Notes: generated by a model from the sequence alone, not told the origin. 44,963 nt of DNA from JBDTNK01 sp039933775 (GCA_039933775.1 JBDTNK010000011.1:1-44963); one strand, 5' to 3'; shown: positions 23,583 to 32,405, counted from the stretch's first letter. Numbers and translations are program-made.

Positions 23583-24029
23583 TCAGCCGCCGCGGTGAGC
23601 GCGCAGCGCGGGCACGCGCTCAGTGAAGAACGAGCCGGGCCCCATGGGCTGGAGCCGCCCGATGGCCTGCTGCCAGGGCCCGAAGAGCATGTCGAAGATG
23701 CGCGCCTCGAGCACATCTTCGAGCACGAGAGCGCCCGCGGCATCCGCGACGGCGACTCCGACGCTCAGCCAAGGGCCTACAGTCCCCCGCCGCGCGGAAC
23801 GCCAGGCTGCCGCGGCGGCGCGCCTCGCGGCGCCGTATTCCCGCTGCCTGCCGCTGATGGTCGCCGCGCGGGCCGCGGCGGCCTGGGCATGCCGGCCGGC
23901 GTCCATGCCACGGTCCAATGCGCGATAGGCGCGTGCGACGAAGAGGTCCGCGGCCTCACCGGCCGTCAGATGCCCGATTCGATCGAGCAGACGACCCACC
24001 AGTGTCGTGGCCGGCCCGTACTCCCCCAT
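23583..24029 (-). CDS. Uncharacterised Ala/Arg-rich helical protein
   Basis: I do not recognise this protein. It has about 148 residues and is probably all-helical, with many Ala and Arg. The C-terminal half holds VLEARIFDMLFGPWQQAIGRL followed by GPGSFF. There is no signal peptide. The start at 24029 (ATG, MGEYGPATTLVGRLLDRIG) is tentative; in-frame GTG codons lie upstream to 24056. It follows the 96-residue protein gene after 55 bp and may be the last gene of that operon. Confidence 0.5.
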   Translation of the reverse strand: MGEYGPATTLVGRLLDRIGHLTAGEAADLFVARAYRALDRGMDAGRHAQAAAARAATISGRQREYGAARRAAAAAWRSARRGTVGPWLSVGVAVADAAGALVLEDVLEARIFDMLFGPWQQAIGRLQPMGPGSFFTERVPALRAHRGG

Positions 24030-24084
24030 ACCACTCACAACGCCACATCTGCGCACCCGTTACGGGCGAACGCCAGGCAGGGCG

Positions 24085-24375
24085 CTATTCCAGCGTGATG
24101 TGCTCGCGCTCGGGCTCCGTCGGCTCGCCGGGCTTGCGGTCCATGCGCGCCAGCCAGTGGTCGATGTACGAGCGCGCCGCCAGCAGCTGTTCCCGCGTCG
24201 CGGCGCGCATGTGGCGACGGGTCTCGTCGGGCAAGAGCGTGCGCATGAGGGACCAGACGGCCGTCTCCATGCCGCTGCCACCCCGAGCCGATGCCTCGGA
24301 CGGCTCCGCGTCGAGCTGTGCCTCCACGCGCGCGAGCCGCGCCTCGAGGTCCGAAGTCTTCGATCGATCGGTCAT
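24085..24375 (-). CDS. Small charged helical protein coupled to ArsA-like ATPase
   Basis: A 96-residue protein of unknown family. It starts with a coiled-coil-like heptad segment (LEARLARVEAQLDAE), then a Gly/Ser turn and a helical region (WSLMRTLLPDETRRHMRAAT) and ends in an acidic tail. Its ATG at 24375 overlaps the stop of the ArsA/Get3-like gene (ATGA), so translation is coupled. A partner or regulator of that ATPase is a reasonable guess only. Confidence 0.68.
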   Translation of the reverse strand: MTDRSKTSDLEARLARVEAQLDAEPSEASARGGSGMETAVWSLMRTLLPDETRRHMRAATREQLLAARSYIDHWLARMDRKPGEPTEPEREHITLE

Positions 24376-25559
24376 TGTTTCACTCCCTTGCGCGCTGGGG
24401 CGGCAAATCTGATCTGCAGCACATGATCCTCGAACCGCGCCCCCTGCGTGGGCGCATCGATCAGCACGCGCGGCAGGACGAGTGTCCGCCGCCACGTGCC
24501 GACGTCGACGACGATCTCATCGGCGTGGCGTGAGAGGCTGATCTGCTCCTTGGCGGTGAAGGGCAGCTCGAGCGAGAGCAGGTAGGTGTCACCGTCGCGC
24601 GAGACCGCGTACGGGCGCCCCTTGTAGAAGAAGGTCGTCGGGTCGATGTCGCCGTAGAGCACGTCGGCCAGCTTGATGAGCGCCTCGTCGCCGACGACCT
24701 CCTTGTCGAAGAAGGGCGCGGTGCGCACCGGGATGGGCGCGAAGGCGTCGACCACCATCGGTCCATAGCGTTGCTGCGCCTCCCACCAACCGCGGAAGTA
24801 GGGGCCGACGTCCTCGGGCAGCACGCGATTCGCCACGACCAGGTCGGTCGGGTAGTTGTAGAGGTGGAAGTAGGTAAAGCTGCGCTGCGCCTCTTTGATG
24901 ACCACCTGCTCCAGCGTCAGGACGACGCGAATCGAGGTCTTGGTCGGGTCGGCCAGCAGCGCGCGCATGTGCTCGAGCTTGGCGAACAGCTCCTCGCCGG
25001 CGTTGAAGACGTCGTCGCCCGGCATCGGCATGCCGATAACGCGCTGGATCAGCGGCCCGGTGAGCTTCGTGATGCGTCGGCCGATCGGCTCGACCTTTTC
25101 CATCCACCACTTCACCGCCTCGGGCAGGGAGAGGAGCCGCAGCGTCTCGCCGGTGGGAGCCGCGTCCACGACGATGACGTCGTAGTCGCCCGAGTCATGA
25201 TGGTCGGCGATCCAGAGCAGGCTGCCGACCTCGTCCATGCCCGGCAGCACGGTCATCTCCTCGGCAAGCACCTCGTCCAGGCCGCGCCAGCGCAGGATCG
25301 AGGTCGCGTATGCCTGGATCTTGCCCCAGTACTTGGCGACGTTGTGGAAGACCTCCGACTCTTGCCCCCACAGGTTCGGGGCGATCTGGGTCGGCTCGGC
25401 GCCCAGCTCGCGTCCCATCGCATCGCCCAGGCTGTGCGCGATATCGGTCGAGAGCACGATGGTGCGGTAGCCGCGGCGAGCGCAGGCAAGAGCGGTCGCA
25501 GCGGCCACGCTGGTCTTGCCCACGCCGCCCTTGCCGGTATACACGAGGATGCGCGTCAT
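24372..25559 (-). CDS. ArsA/Get3-family ATPase
   Basis: A 395-residue P-loop ATPase with the deviant Walker A KGGVGKTS (residues 10-17), the switch I region STDIAHSLGD, VVDAAPTGETLRLLSLPE (switch II) and VVANRVLPEDV (A-loop-like). The C-terminal 90 residues resemble the small beta domain (LPFTAKEQISLSRHADEIVV) found in bacterial ArsA-like proteins. A single ATPase unit and no arsenical pump gene nearby argue against arsenite export and for a Get3-like chaperone or targeting role. The cysteine-based arsenite sites of ArsA are not seen. A TAGAAT box (minus strand, 25602-25607) may be its -10. It is followed by two small unknown genes. Confidence 0.85.
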   Translation of the reverse strand: MTRILVYTGKGGVGKTSVAAATALACARRGYRTIVLSTDIAHSLGDAMGRELGAEPTQIAPNLWGQESEVFHNVAKYWGKIQAYATSILRWRGLDEVLAEEMTVLPGMDEVGSLLWIADHHDSGDYDVIVVDAAPTGETLRLLSLPEAVKWWMEKVEPIGRRITKLTGPLIQRVIGMPMPGDDVFNAGEELFAKLEHMRALLADPTKTSIRVVLTLEQVVIKEAQRSFTYFHLYNYPTDLVVANRVLPEDVGPYFRGWWEAQQRYGPMVVDAFAPIPVRTAPFFDKEVVGDEALIKLADVLYGDIDPTTFFYKGRPYAVSRDGDTYLLSLELPFTAKEQISLSRHADEIVVDVGTWRRTLVLPRVLIDAPTQGARFEDHVLQIRFAAPARKGVKQ

Positions 25560-25641
25560 ACGGAGGTCCACTAGACCGATGGATGGAGGGGCGGGGCGCT
25601 GATTCTACGCCGCGTGACGCCGTTCGCGCGGGCCAGTGGCG

Positions 25642-26652
25642 TCAGCCGTCGAGCGAGGCCAGCTCGTCCTTCGGTTCGCGCGACATGAGGGCCGCGACCC
25701 CGTCGAGCGGCGCAAGGCCGCGATGCAGGACGGCATCGACCTGCTCGGCGATCGGCATCTCCACGCCGTGGGCGGCAGCGAGACCCAGGGCACCGGCGAC
25801 CGTGGCCACGCCCTCCGCCACGCCGTCGAGCTGGGCGGCGACATCGGTCCATGCCAGTCCGGAGGCAAGCAGCTCGCCTGCCCGTCGGTTGCGTGAGAGC
25901 GGGCTCATGCAGGTGGCGATCAGGTCGCCCACGCCCGCCAGGCCGGAGAACGTCATGGGGTTGGCGCCGGCCGCCATGCCGACCCGCGTCATCTCGGCGA
26001 GGCCCCGGGTGATGATGCCCGCCTTCGCGGAATCGCCGAAGCCCAGGCCGTCGACCATGCCGGCAGCCAGCGCGACCACATTCTTCAGGGCGCCGCCCAG
26101 CTCGACCCCGATGACATCGGGGTTGGTGTAGACCCTGAACCGCTCGCCGGAGAGCAGCTGCGCGACCATCGCCGCCAGGCCGGCATCCGTCGACGCCACG
26201 ACCGCCCCGGCCGGCTTGCCGGCGGCGATCTCGCGGGCCAGATTCGGGCCGGACAGCACCGCGACGGGCCGGGCAGGAAGCTCCTCCGCGATCACCTCGC
26301 TCATGCGCTGCCGCGTGCCGTGCTCGATCCCCTTCACGACCGACAGGACCGCCACGCCGGGGTGGAGGGTCTCCGCAAGGCGATGCAGCGTCTCGCGCAC
26401 GTGGGCTGACGGTACGGCGAGCACGAAGAGCCGGTGCGGCTCGCCCAGGTACGACGCGTCGGTGGCGATGCGGATGTTGGGCGGGAAGATGACGCCGGGC
26501 AAGTAGCGCCGATTCTCCCGCGCATGCGCCAACCGCTCGGCGGACTCGTTCGAGTGCGCCCACAGCGTCACCGGACGCTCGGCGTCGGCGAGGCGCACGG
26601 CGAGGGTCGTGCCCCACGCCCCGGCACCGATGACGCCGATCTGGTCGCTCAT
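25642..26652 (-). CDS. gpsA: NAD(P)-dependent glycerol-3-phosphate dehydrogenase
   Basis: A 336-residue enzyme reducing dihydroxyacetone phosphate to sn-glycerol-3-phosphate for phospholipids. The Rossmann motif is GVIGAGAWGTTLA, followed by LSGPNLAREIAAGKPA, the catalytic lysine segment GGALKNVVALAAG, and KAGIITRGLAEM with FSGLAGVGDLIATC. The ATG at 26652 overlaps the der stop (ATGA); the frame is open upstream but antisense to der. The der-gpsA order is common in bacteria. Confidence 0.95.
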   Translation of the reverse strand: MSDQIGVIGAGAWGTTLAVRLADAERPVTLWAHSNESAERLAHARENRRYLPGVIFPPNIRIATDASYLGEPHRLFVLAVPSAHVRETLHRLAETLHPGVAVLSVVKGIEHGTRQRMSEVIAEELPARPVAVLSGPNLAREIAAGKPAGAVVASTDAGLAAMVAQLLSGERFRVYTNPDVIGVELGGALKNVVALAAGMVDGLGFGDSAKAGIITRGLAEMTRVGMAAGANPMTFSGLAGVGDLIATCMSPLSRNRRAGELLASGLAWTDVAAQLDGVAEGVATVAGALGLAAAHGVEMPIAEQVDAVLHRGLAPLDGVAALMSREPKDELASLDG

Positions 26653-28085
26653 CTGCGGGTCGTATTCCGCTTGCGGGGACGGCTCGTGCGCCGCGCGTCG
26701 GCCACCGATGCGCGTTGGCGAAAGATGAGGCGGATCGGCGTGCCCAGGAAGCCATGCTCCTCGCGGATGCGGTTCTCCAGGTAGCGCCGGTAGCTGAAGT
26801 GAATCAGCTCCGGGTCGTTCACGAAGATGACGAAGGTCGGCGGCGTCACGGCCACCTGCGTGGCGTACAGGATCTTCGGCAGGCGGTTGCGGACGTGGGC
26901 CGGCGCGTGTGCCCGTACCGCGACGCTGACCGTGCGATTCAGCTCGCCGGTGCTGACGCGACGGTAGCGCTCCTCGGCGACGCGCCGCGCCTCGCGCAGG
27001 ATGCGCTCCATGCGCTGCCCGGTGAGCGCAGAGGCGAAGACGATGTCGGCCCAGGCCAGGTAGGGCGCCTCGCGGCGCAGGACCTTGAGCCAGGCGTCGG
27101 CGGTGTGTCCATCCTTCTCCACCGCGTCCCACTTGTTGATCACGAGCACGATGCCCTTGAACGCATCGAGCACGTAGCCGACGACATGGGCGTCCTGCGC
27201 GGTGTAGCCCTCGACCGCATCGGTCATCACGATCGCCACGTCGGCACGGTCGATGGCCTTCATGCTGCGCAGCACGCTGTAGTGCTCGATCCCGCGCTCG
27301 ATGGACCCGCGGCGCCGAATGCCCGCCGTGTCGACCAGGATCATCGGTTCGCCGTCCACCAGCACCGTGGTGTCGATCGGGTCGCGGGTGGTGCCGGGGA
27401 TATCCGAGACGATCATGCGCTCCTCGCCCAGCACGCGGTTCACGAACGTCGACTTGCCGGTGTTCGGTCGTCCCACGATCGCCACCCGCGGCGGCCCCAT
27501 CTCGGTCTCCGCCAGCTCCTCGAGGTCGTCCTCACTCAGCTGCTCGAAGTCACGGACCGATGTCTGGCGCTCCGCCTCGGCCATCGGCGGGAGGTGCTCG
27601 ACGATAAGATCGGCGAGGTCCCCGGTGTTCCGGCCATGCTGCGCGCTGACGGTGATCGACGGCTCCATGCCGAGCGCGTAGAACTCGGTCCCGTCGGCCT
27701 CGCGACGCGGGTTGTCGGCCTTGTTGATGACCAGGATCACCGGCGTGTTGGCGCGCCGCAGTCGATCGGCGACCTCGTAGTCGAGCGGGGCCAGCCCGGC
27801 ATGCGCGTCGACGACGAAGAGGATGACGTCGGCCTCGTCGACCGCCACGCGCGCCTGGTCCTGCACGCGTTCCTCGATGTGGCTGCCCGGATCGATCTCC
27901 AGGCCGCCGGTGTCGACCAGCGTGAAGTCGCGCCCGTTCCAGTCAGCGGTGCCGTAGACGCGGTCGCGGGTCGTCCCCGGAAGGTCCTCGACGATTGCCA
28001 GCCGCTGCCCGATGAGCCGGTTGAAGAGGGTGCTCTTCCCCACGTTCGGGCGACCGACGACGGCGACGACAGGAAGCGAGGGCAT
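26649..28085 (-). CDS. der: Ribosome-assembly GTPase Der (EngA)
   Basis: A 478-residue protein with two tandem G domains. Domain 1 has GRPNVGKST, DTGGL and NKAD; domain 2 has GRPNTGKST, DTAGI and NKWD. A KH-like C-terminal domain follows (about 360-450: VFASALTGQRMERIL, then PKILYATQVAVTPPTFVIFVN), and the tail is strongly basic. Der acts in 50S subunit assembly. The ATG at 28085 (MPSLPVVAVVGRPN) is preferred over 28124. It diverges from the lacI-type gene with 112 bp between them. Confidence 0.96.
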   Translation of the reverse strand: MPSLPVVAVVGRPNVGKSTLFNRLIGQRLAIVEDLPGTTRDRVYGTADWNGRDFTLVDTGGLEIDPGSHIEERVQDQARVAVDEADVILFVVDAHAGLAPLDYEVADRLRRANTPVILVINKADNPRREADGTEFYALGMEPSITVSAQHGRNTGDLADLIVEHLPPMAEAERQTSVRDFEQLSEDDLEELAETEMGPPRVAIVGRPNTGKSTFVNRVLGEERMIVSDIPGTTRDPIDTTVLVDGEPMILVDTAGIRRRGSIERGIEHYSVLRSMKAIDRADVAIVMTDAVEGYTAQDAHVVGYVLDAFKGIVLVINKWDAVEKDGHTADAWLKVLRREAPYLAWADIVFASALTGQRMERILREARRVAEERYRRVSTGELNRTVSVAVRAHAPAHVRNRLPKILYATQVAVTPPTFVIFVNDPELIHFSYRRYLENRIREEHGFLGTPIRLIFRQRASVADARRTSRPRKRNTTRR

Positions 28086-28168
28086 GTGGCGCAGTGTAGG
28101 TGAGCCGCCGCGGAGGCGGGTCATGGCGCGTCGAGACGCGACGTCGCGGGACCGCTGGACGGCGCTGC

Positions 28169-28193
28169 TATGCTCTCTGGAAGCGCTTCCAGA
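28169..28193 (+). promoter_or_regulatory. -10 box and 18-bp perfect palindromic LacI-type operator
   Basis: TCTGGAAGCGCTTCCAGA (28176-28193) is a perfect 18-bp palindrome with the central CG step typical of LacI-family operators (GGAAGCGCTTCC core). It begins one base after a TATGCT -10 box (28169-28174), so it covers the expected transcription start. It ends 4 bp before the GTG of the LacI-type gene, indicating autoregulation of the whole importer operon. Confidence 0.8.
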
Positions 28194-28197
28194 CTAG

Positions 28198-29247
28198 GTG
28201 GTTCGCATCGCCGGATTGACCGTCACGCTCTCGGACGTCGCGCGTCGCGCCGGCGTTTCGGAGGCAACCGCGTCACGCGTGCTCAACCGACGCCGCTACG
28301 TCTCCGCGCAAACGCGCCTTCGGGTGAAGGCGGCGGCGCGCGACCTGGACTACGTCCCGAACCGCGCCGCCCGCGACCTCTCCATGGCACGCACTGCGAC
28401 GATCACGCTGCTCGTCCACCACGCGCAGTACCCCGCGCATGGCGAAGGGACCTTCTCGTCGCGCGTGGTGGACGGGGTCTCGCGCGCGCTGCGACAATCC
28501 GGCTACGACCTTCTCTACGTCCCCGTCGACGATGAGGCGGTCACGCGGCTCGCCGCGCTGGCCGCGACGCGATCGAGCCGCAGCGACGGGGTCATCGTGC
28601 TCGGACCTGCGTTCCCGCGCGCCGCGCTCGAGTCACTCGCGATGACCGGCCGTCCCGCCGTGACGATCGACAACCGCCATCCCGGGCTCGATGCCGTGCT
28701 CGCGGACAATGCCCTGGCGATGTGCGTGCTGACCCGTCACCTGGTGATCGATCACGGGTATGGCCGCCTGGCCTGCCTTGCCGGTCCTGCGCGCTGGCCC
28801 AGCACGCAGGAGCGGGTCGCCGGGATTCGAGCAGTGGCCGCGAGCGCCGGGGCGACGCTGCGCGTGCTCCACGCGCGCGAGACGACAATGCGCGACGGCG
28901 CCGCCATGACGCAACGGCTCGCCGACGAGGCGCCCGAGGCGCTCATGGCAATCAACGACGCGATGGCGATCGGCGCGCTTCACAGGCTGCGCCACCTGGG
29001 CGGCGCCTGGCAGCCGGCGATCACCGGCTTCGACGATATCGCCTGGGCGCAGCTCACCGATCCACCCCTGACATCGGTCGATGTCGACGCCACGGCGGTC
29101 GGCGTCGAGGCCGCCCGCCTGCTGATGGCACGCATCGCGACCGCACACACAGACGCCCTGCCGGCGCGCGAGGTTCGCGTCCCGGCCACCGTTCGGCTGC
29201 GCCGCTCATGCGGTTGCAGCGGAGAGCCCAGCGCGCCACCGGGGTAG
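28198..29247 (+). CDS. LacI-family transcriptional regulator of the adjacent sugar importer
   Basis: A 349-residue LacI/GalR regulator. The N-terminal HTH (LSDVARRAGVSEATASRVLN, about residues 11-31) and hinge (YVPNRAARDLS) precede a periplasmic-binding-like effector domain (DGVIVLGPAFP, TIDNRHPG, DHGYGRLACLAGPA, AINDAMAIGAL, ITGFDDIAWAQLTDPPLTSV). The C-terminus ends with Cys residues (RSCGCSG), which is unusual. It starts with GTG at 28198 and has no Shine-Dalgarno; a TTG at 28216 is the alternative. The effector is presumably the sugar imported by the following ABC genes, which begin 32 bp downstream. Confidence 0.92.
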   Translation: MVRIAGLTVTLSDVARRAGVSEATASRVLNRRRYVSAQTRLRVKAAARDLDYVPNRAARDLSMARTATITLLVHHAQYPAHGEGTFSSRVVDGVSRALRQSGYDLLYVPVDDEAVTRLAALAATRSSRSDGVIVLGPAFPRAALESLAMTGRPAVTIDNRHPGLDAVLADNALAMCVLTRHLVIDHGYGRLACLAGPARWPSTQERVAGIRAVAASAGATLRVLHARETTMRDGAAMTQRLADEAPEALMAINDAMAIGALHRLRHLGGAWQPAITGFDDIAWAQLTDPPLTSVDVDATAVGVEAARLLMARIATAHTDALPAREVRVPATVRLRRSCGCSGEPSAPPG

Positions 29248-29279
29248 GCGGCGCCAGAGCGAGGAGGAGCGCAACAGCC

Positions 29280-30629
29280 ATGGAATCCAGACGACTGCAC
29301 ATGTGGCGCCTGGCGCCAATCATCTTCAGCGTGGCGCTCGTCGTCGGGGCGTGCACCAGCGGCGACTCGGCGAGCCCGAGCGCCGGAGGCTCGTCCGACG
29401 GCGGAGGCGGTGGCAGCGGCGATGTCGTCATGATCTCGAGCCAGCTCGTGCCGACCGCGGAGCAGGAGACGATGCGCAACGAGATCCTCGCCGACTTCGA
29501 CGGCACCGTCGACTTCATCGGTTCGGAATCCGGGCCGTTCAATGACCAGATCCGGGCGCAAGAAGAGGCCGGCTCGGGCGACATCAGCATCATCGGCGGG
29601 CTCGACGGTGAGTTCAGCGCGTTTGCGGCCGATGGCCTGCTGACCGATCTCTCCGATCTCGCCGATGAGCTCGCCGATCTCGGGATCAACGAGGACTATC
29701 TCGAGCTCGGGCGCCTCGGGACCGACCAGCAACTGTACATCCCGTGGATGCAGGCGACCTACATCATGGTCGCGCGCACCGAGGCCCTCGATTACCTGCC
29801 CGACGGCGCCGACGTCGGCACGCTGACCTGGGATCAGCTGACCGAGTGGGGCGCCAACATCGAGTCGGAGACCGGCGAGCGCCGGCTCGGCTTCCCGGCA
29901 GGTGAGGACGGACTCCTGCATCGGTTCTTCCAGGGCTACGCCTACCCAGCCTTCACCGGAGGCGTGAACACGACCTTCAGCGGCGATGCCGCCAACGACA
30001 TGTGGACCTGGATGCAGGACACGTGGCAGTACGTCAACCCGCAGTCCACGACCTACGGCTTCATGCAGGAGCCGCTGCAGGCGGGCGAGGTATGGGTCGC
30101 GTGGGACCATGTCGTGCGCCTCATCGACGCGCTCGAGTCCGATCCGGAGGGCTTCGTCGCCTTCCCCGTGCCCTCCGGTCCCGAGGGACGCGCCTTCATG
30201 CCGGTCATCGCCGGGCTCGGCATCCCGACGACCTCGTCGAATGTCGAGGGCGCGAAGAACCTGATCCGGTACCTGCTGCAGCCCGAGACGCAGGCCACGA
30301 CGCTCACCAGCGTCTCCTTCTTCCCGGTCATCGACGCCGACCTGCCCGGCGAGCTCAGCCCGGGCCTGCAGGCGGAGGCCGATGCGGTCGCCGAGCAGCA
30401 GTCGGCCGACGACGCGTTGCCGGCGCTTTTGCCGGTGGGTCTCGGCGACCAGGGTGGCGCCTACAGCCAGGTCTTCAAGGATGCCTTCGCGCAGATCGTG
30501 ATCGACGGGCAGGATCCGGCCGGCGTGCTCGAAGGGCTCGTGCCGAACCTGCAGGAGGTGTTCGACACGTCGGAGGCCCCGTGCTGGTCGCCCGATCCGC
30601 CGAGCGACGGTCCCTGCCAGGTCCAGTAA
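29280..30629 (+). CDS. Carbohydrate ABC transporter substrate-binding lipoprotein
   Basis: A 449-residue solute-binding protein of the sugar (family 1) type. The signal peptide ends with the lipobox VGAC (Cys25), followed by a Ser/Gly-rich linker. The mature protein has ISSQLVPTAEQETMRNEIL, GDISIIGGLDGEFSAFAADG, YIPWMQATYIMVARTEAL and an AFMPVIAGLGIPTTSSNVE return segment, a layout like other MalE/UgpB-type proteins. Cys residues near the C-terminus (CWSPDPPSDGPC) could form a disulfide. The ATG at 29280 has a GAGGAGG Shine-Dalgarno upstream. It is the external receptor of the importer; the ligand is unknown. Confidence 0.92.
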   Translation: MESRRLHMWRLAPIIFSVALVVGACTSGDSASPSAGGSSDGGGGGSGDVVMISSQLVPTAEQETMRNEILADFDGTVDFIGSESGPFNDQIRAQEEAGSGDISIIGGLDGEFSAFAADGLLTDLSDLADELADLGINEDYLELGRLGTDQQLYIPWMQATYIMVARTEALDYLPDGADVGTLTWDQLTEWGANIESETGERRLGFPAGEDGLLHRFFQGYAYPAFTGGVNTTFSGDAANDMWTWMQDTWQYVNPQSTTYGFMQEPLQAGEVWVAWDHVVRLIDALESDPEGFVAFPVPSGPEGRAFMPVIAGLGIPTTSSNVEGAKNLIRYLLQPETQATTLTSVSFFPVIDADLPGELSPGLQAEADAVAEQQSADDALPALLPVGLGDQGGAYSQVFKDAFAQIVIDGQDPAGVLEGLVPNLQEVFDTSEAPCWSPDPPSDGPCQVQ

Positions 30630-30643
30630 ACATGCGACCTGAT

Positions 30644-30675
30644 GGACCCGGGGCGGCGCACGCTGCCCCGGGTCC
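30644..30675 (+). promoter_or_regulatory. Strong intercistronic hairpin after the binding-protein gene
   Basis: GGACCCGGGGC (30644-30654) and GCCCCGGGTCC (30665-30675) pair perfectly over 11 bp, with an inner GGC/GCT helix extending it around a GCAC loop. It lies 15 bp after the binding-protein stop and 6 bp before the permease ATG. Such hairpins between binding-protein and permease genes (as in malE-malF) raise the relative yield of the binding protein by stabilising its mRNA or partly stopping transcription. Confidence 0.72.
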
Positions 30676-30681
30676 GCCTCG

Positions 30682-31536
30682 ATGACCACGCGGCTGGGCT
30701 GGGCGCCCTACGCGCTCCTGCTCCCCAGCCTCCTCTTCCTGGCAGTCTTCTTCGCGGCGCCGATGGTGCAGGCCTTCGGCCTGGCGCTCCAGGCGCCCGA
30801 TGGCACCTTCGGACTGACGAGCATCGAACGCATGCTTGGCGATGCCCGCTTCCGGAGCGCAGTGGCGACCACGATCGCGCTCGTCGTCCTCGTCATCCCG
30901 ATCCAGTTCGCCCTCGCCATGTCGATGGCGCTCGTCATCAACGCCCGCCTCAAGGGCCAGGGCCTGTGGCTCTACATCTACGCGCTGCCACTGGGCATCA
31001 GCGAGCTCGCCGCCGGCATCGTCTGGGTCAGCATCTTCACCCAGTCCGGCTGGCTCAACTCGATCCTGATGGGGATCGGGCTCATCGACTCGCCGATCAC
31101 CTGGCAGAGCGCCGAGACGCCGTGGCTCCTGATCATGTGCGTCGTGGTGGCCGAGGCCTGGCGGGCCACGAGCATCATCATGATCATCCTCGTCGCGGGA
31201 CTGCAGTCGATCCCGCGCGAGTTCCTCGAGGCGGCCGACGTGTACGGCGCCACGACCTGGCAGAAGATCCGGCGCGTCGTGCTACCGATGCTGCGGCCCA
31301 GCCTGCAGGTCGCGCTCATCCTGCGCACCATCCTCGCCTTCCAGGTCTTCGCCACCGTCATCGCGCTCGCCGGCAGCGGGCTCAACGTGCTCGCCGGAGA
31401 GGCACAGCGCTGGGCGACCGACATCGACAACGACCACGTGGCCGCCGCCTACGCGGGCCTGATCCTGCTCCTCTCACTGCTGAGCACGATCCTCTTCATT
31501 GTCATGCTGCCGACCCGCGAGGAGCACCAGGCGTGA
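30682..31536 (+). CDS. Sugar ABC transporter permease (MalF/UgpA-type)
   Basis: A 284-residue inner-membrane permease with six hydrophobic segments, starting with WAPYALLLPSLLFLAVFFAAP. The EAA loop that contacts the ATPase is EAADVYGATTWQKIRRVVLP, followed by PSLQVALILRTILAFQVFA. The ATG at 30682 lacks a Shine-Dalgarno and sits just after the intercistronic hairpin, so its translation may be low or coupled. It overlaps the second permease gene by 4 bp (GTGA). Confidence 0.93.
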   Translation: MTTRLGWAPYALLLPSLLFLAVFFAAPMVQAFGLALQAPDGTFGLTSIERMLGDARFRSAVATTIALVVLVIPIQFALAMSMALVINARLKGQGLWLYIYALPLGISELAAGIVWVSIFTQSGWLNSILMGIGLIDSPITWQSAETPWLLIMCVVVAEAWRATSIIMIILVAGLQSIPREFLEAADVYGATTWQKIRRVVLPMLRPSLQVALILRTILAFQVFATVIALAGSGLNVLAGEAQRWATDIDNDHVAAAYAGLILLLSLLSTILFIVMLPTREEHQA

Positions 31537-32390
31537 CGACGGCCCGCGAGCCGGTCCCGATGCCGCGACCGCGCGCCGGTCGTGAGCGGATCGTCGGGCG
31601 CGGCCTCATCTACCTCGGTGCAACGCTGCTCGCGCTCTTCATCCTGCTGCCGATCTACCTCATCACCGTATCGGCCTTCACGCCGCGCGAGAACGCGTTC
31701 GACTTCCCGCACAGCCTGATCCCGACGGCGGTGAGCACCGACACGATCCTCTTCTTCATCAACGCCTCGGGGGTGATCGACTCGTTCTGGCGCAGCGTCA
31801 TCGTCGCACTCATCACGCTCGCACTGAGCCTGCTGATCGGGGCGCCGGCTGGCTACGCGATCGCGCGCTACGCCTTCCGCGGCAGGAGCGGGTACCGCCT
31901 CGTCGTTCTTTCGACGCGCGCCTTCCCGATCGTGATCCTGGCGATCCCCCTGGCGGTCACGTACCGGCTGTGGGGCATCGACGACACGGTGATCGGCGTG
32001 GCGTTCATGCACACCGCTTTGGCGCTGCCATTCACCGTGCTGATCACCTCGAGCGTTTTCGTATCGGTCCCGCGTGAGCTGGAGGAGGCGGCGCAGACGC
32101 TGGGCTGCACCCCGCTGCAGGCGTTCCTCCGCGTCTCACTGCCCCTGGCGCTGCCAGGCCTCGCCGCGGCGGCGATCTTCACCTGGGTCCTGTCGTGGAA
32201 CGACGTCTTCGCGGCGGTGATCCTGACGCTCCGCAATCCGACCCTGCCCGCCAAGATCCTGGCGGCGCTGACCCAGTCGCCCATCTATTTCCAGTTCGCC
32301 GCCGGCTTCGTGATGCTCATCCCGAGCGTCGTCGTCATCTTCGTCATTCGCCGCTACCTGCTCGGCCTGTGGGGCCGGGTCGTCAAGTGA
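31533..32390 (+). CDS. Sugar ABC transporter permease (MalG/UgpE-type)
   Basis: A 285-residue permease. An N-terminal basic tail precedes LIYLGATLLALFILLPIYLI, then VSAFTPRENAF, typical of the MalG group, and six transmembrane segments in total. The EAA loop is EEAAQTLGCTPLQAFLRVSLP. It starts with GTG at 31533, overlapping the stop of the first permease, with GAGGAG 8 nt upstream. The open frame runs back to 30642, but that part is antiphase to the first permease. Confidence 0.93.
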   Translation: MTTAREPVPMPRPRAGRERIVGRGLIYLGATLLALFILLPIYLITVSAFTPRENAFDFPHSLIPTAVSTDTILFFINASGVIDSFWRSVIVALITLALSLLIGAPAGYAIARYAFRGRSGYRLVVLSTRAFPIVILAIPLAVTYRLWGIDDTVIGVAFMHTALALPFTVLITSSVFVSVPRELEEAAQTLGCTPLQAFLRVSLPLALPGLAAAAIFTWVLSWNDVFAAVILTLRNPTLPAKILAALTQSPIYFQFAAGFVMLIPSVVVIFVIRRYLLGLWGRVVK

Positions 32391-32405
32391 GGAGCCCCAA
32401 CCTGC

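Noticed and set aside
24372..25559. Arsenite efflux ATPase ArsA
   Set aside because: It has one ATPase unit only, no visible metalloid-binding cysteines and no arsB or arsR nearby, so arsenic resistance is not supported.
28980..30689. A 569-codon minus-strand open frame
   Set aside because: It is fully antisense to the LacI-type gene and binding-protein gene, which have clear domains, codon pattern and Shine-Dalgarno.
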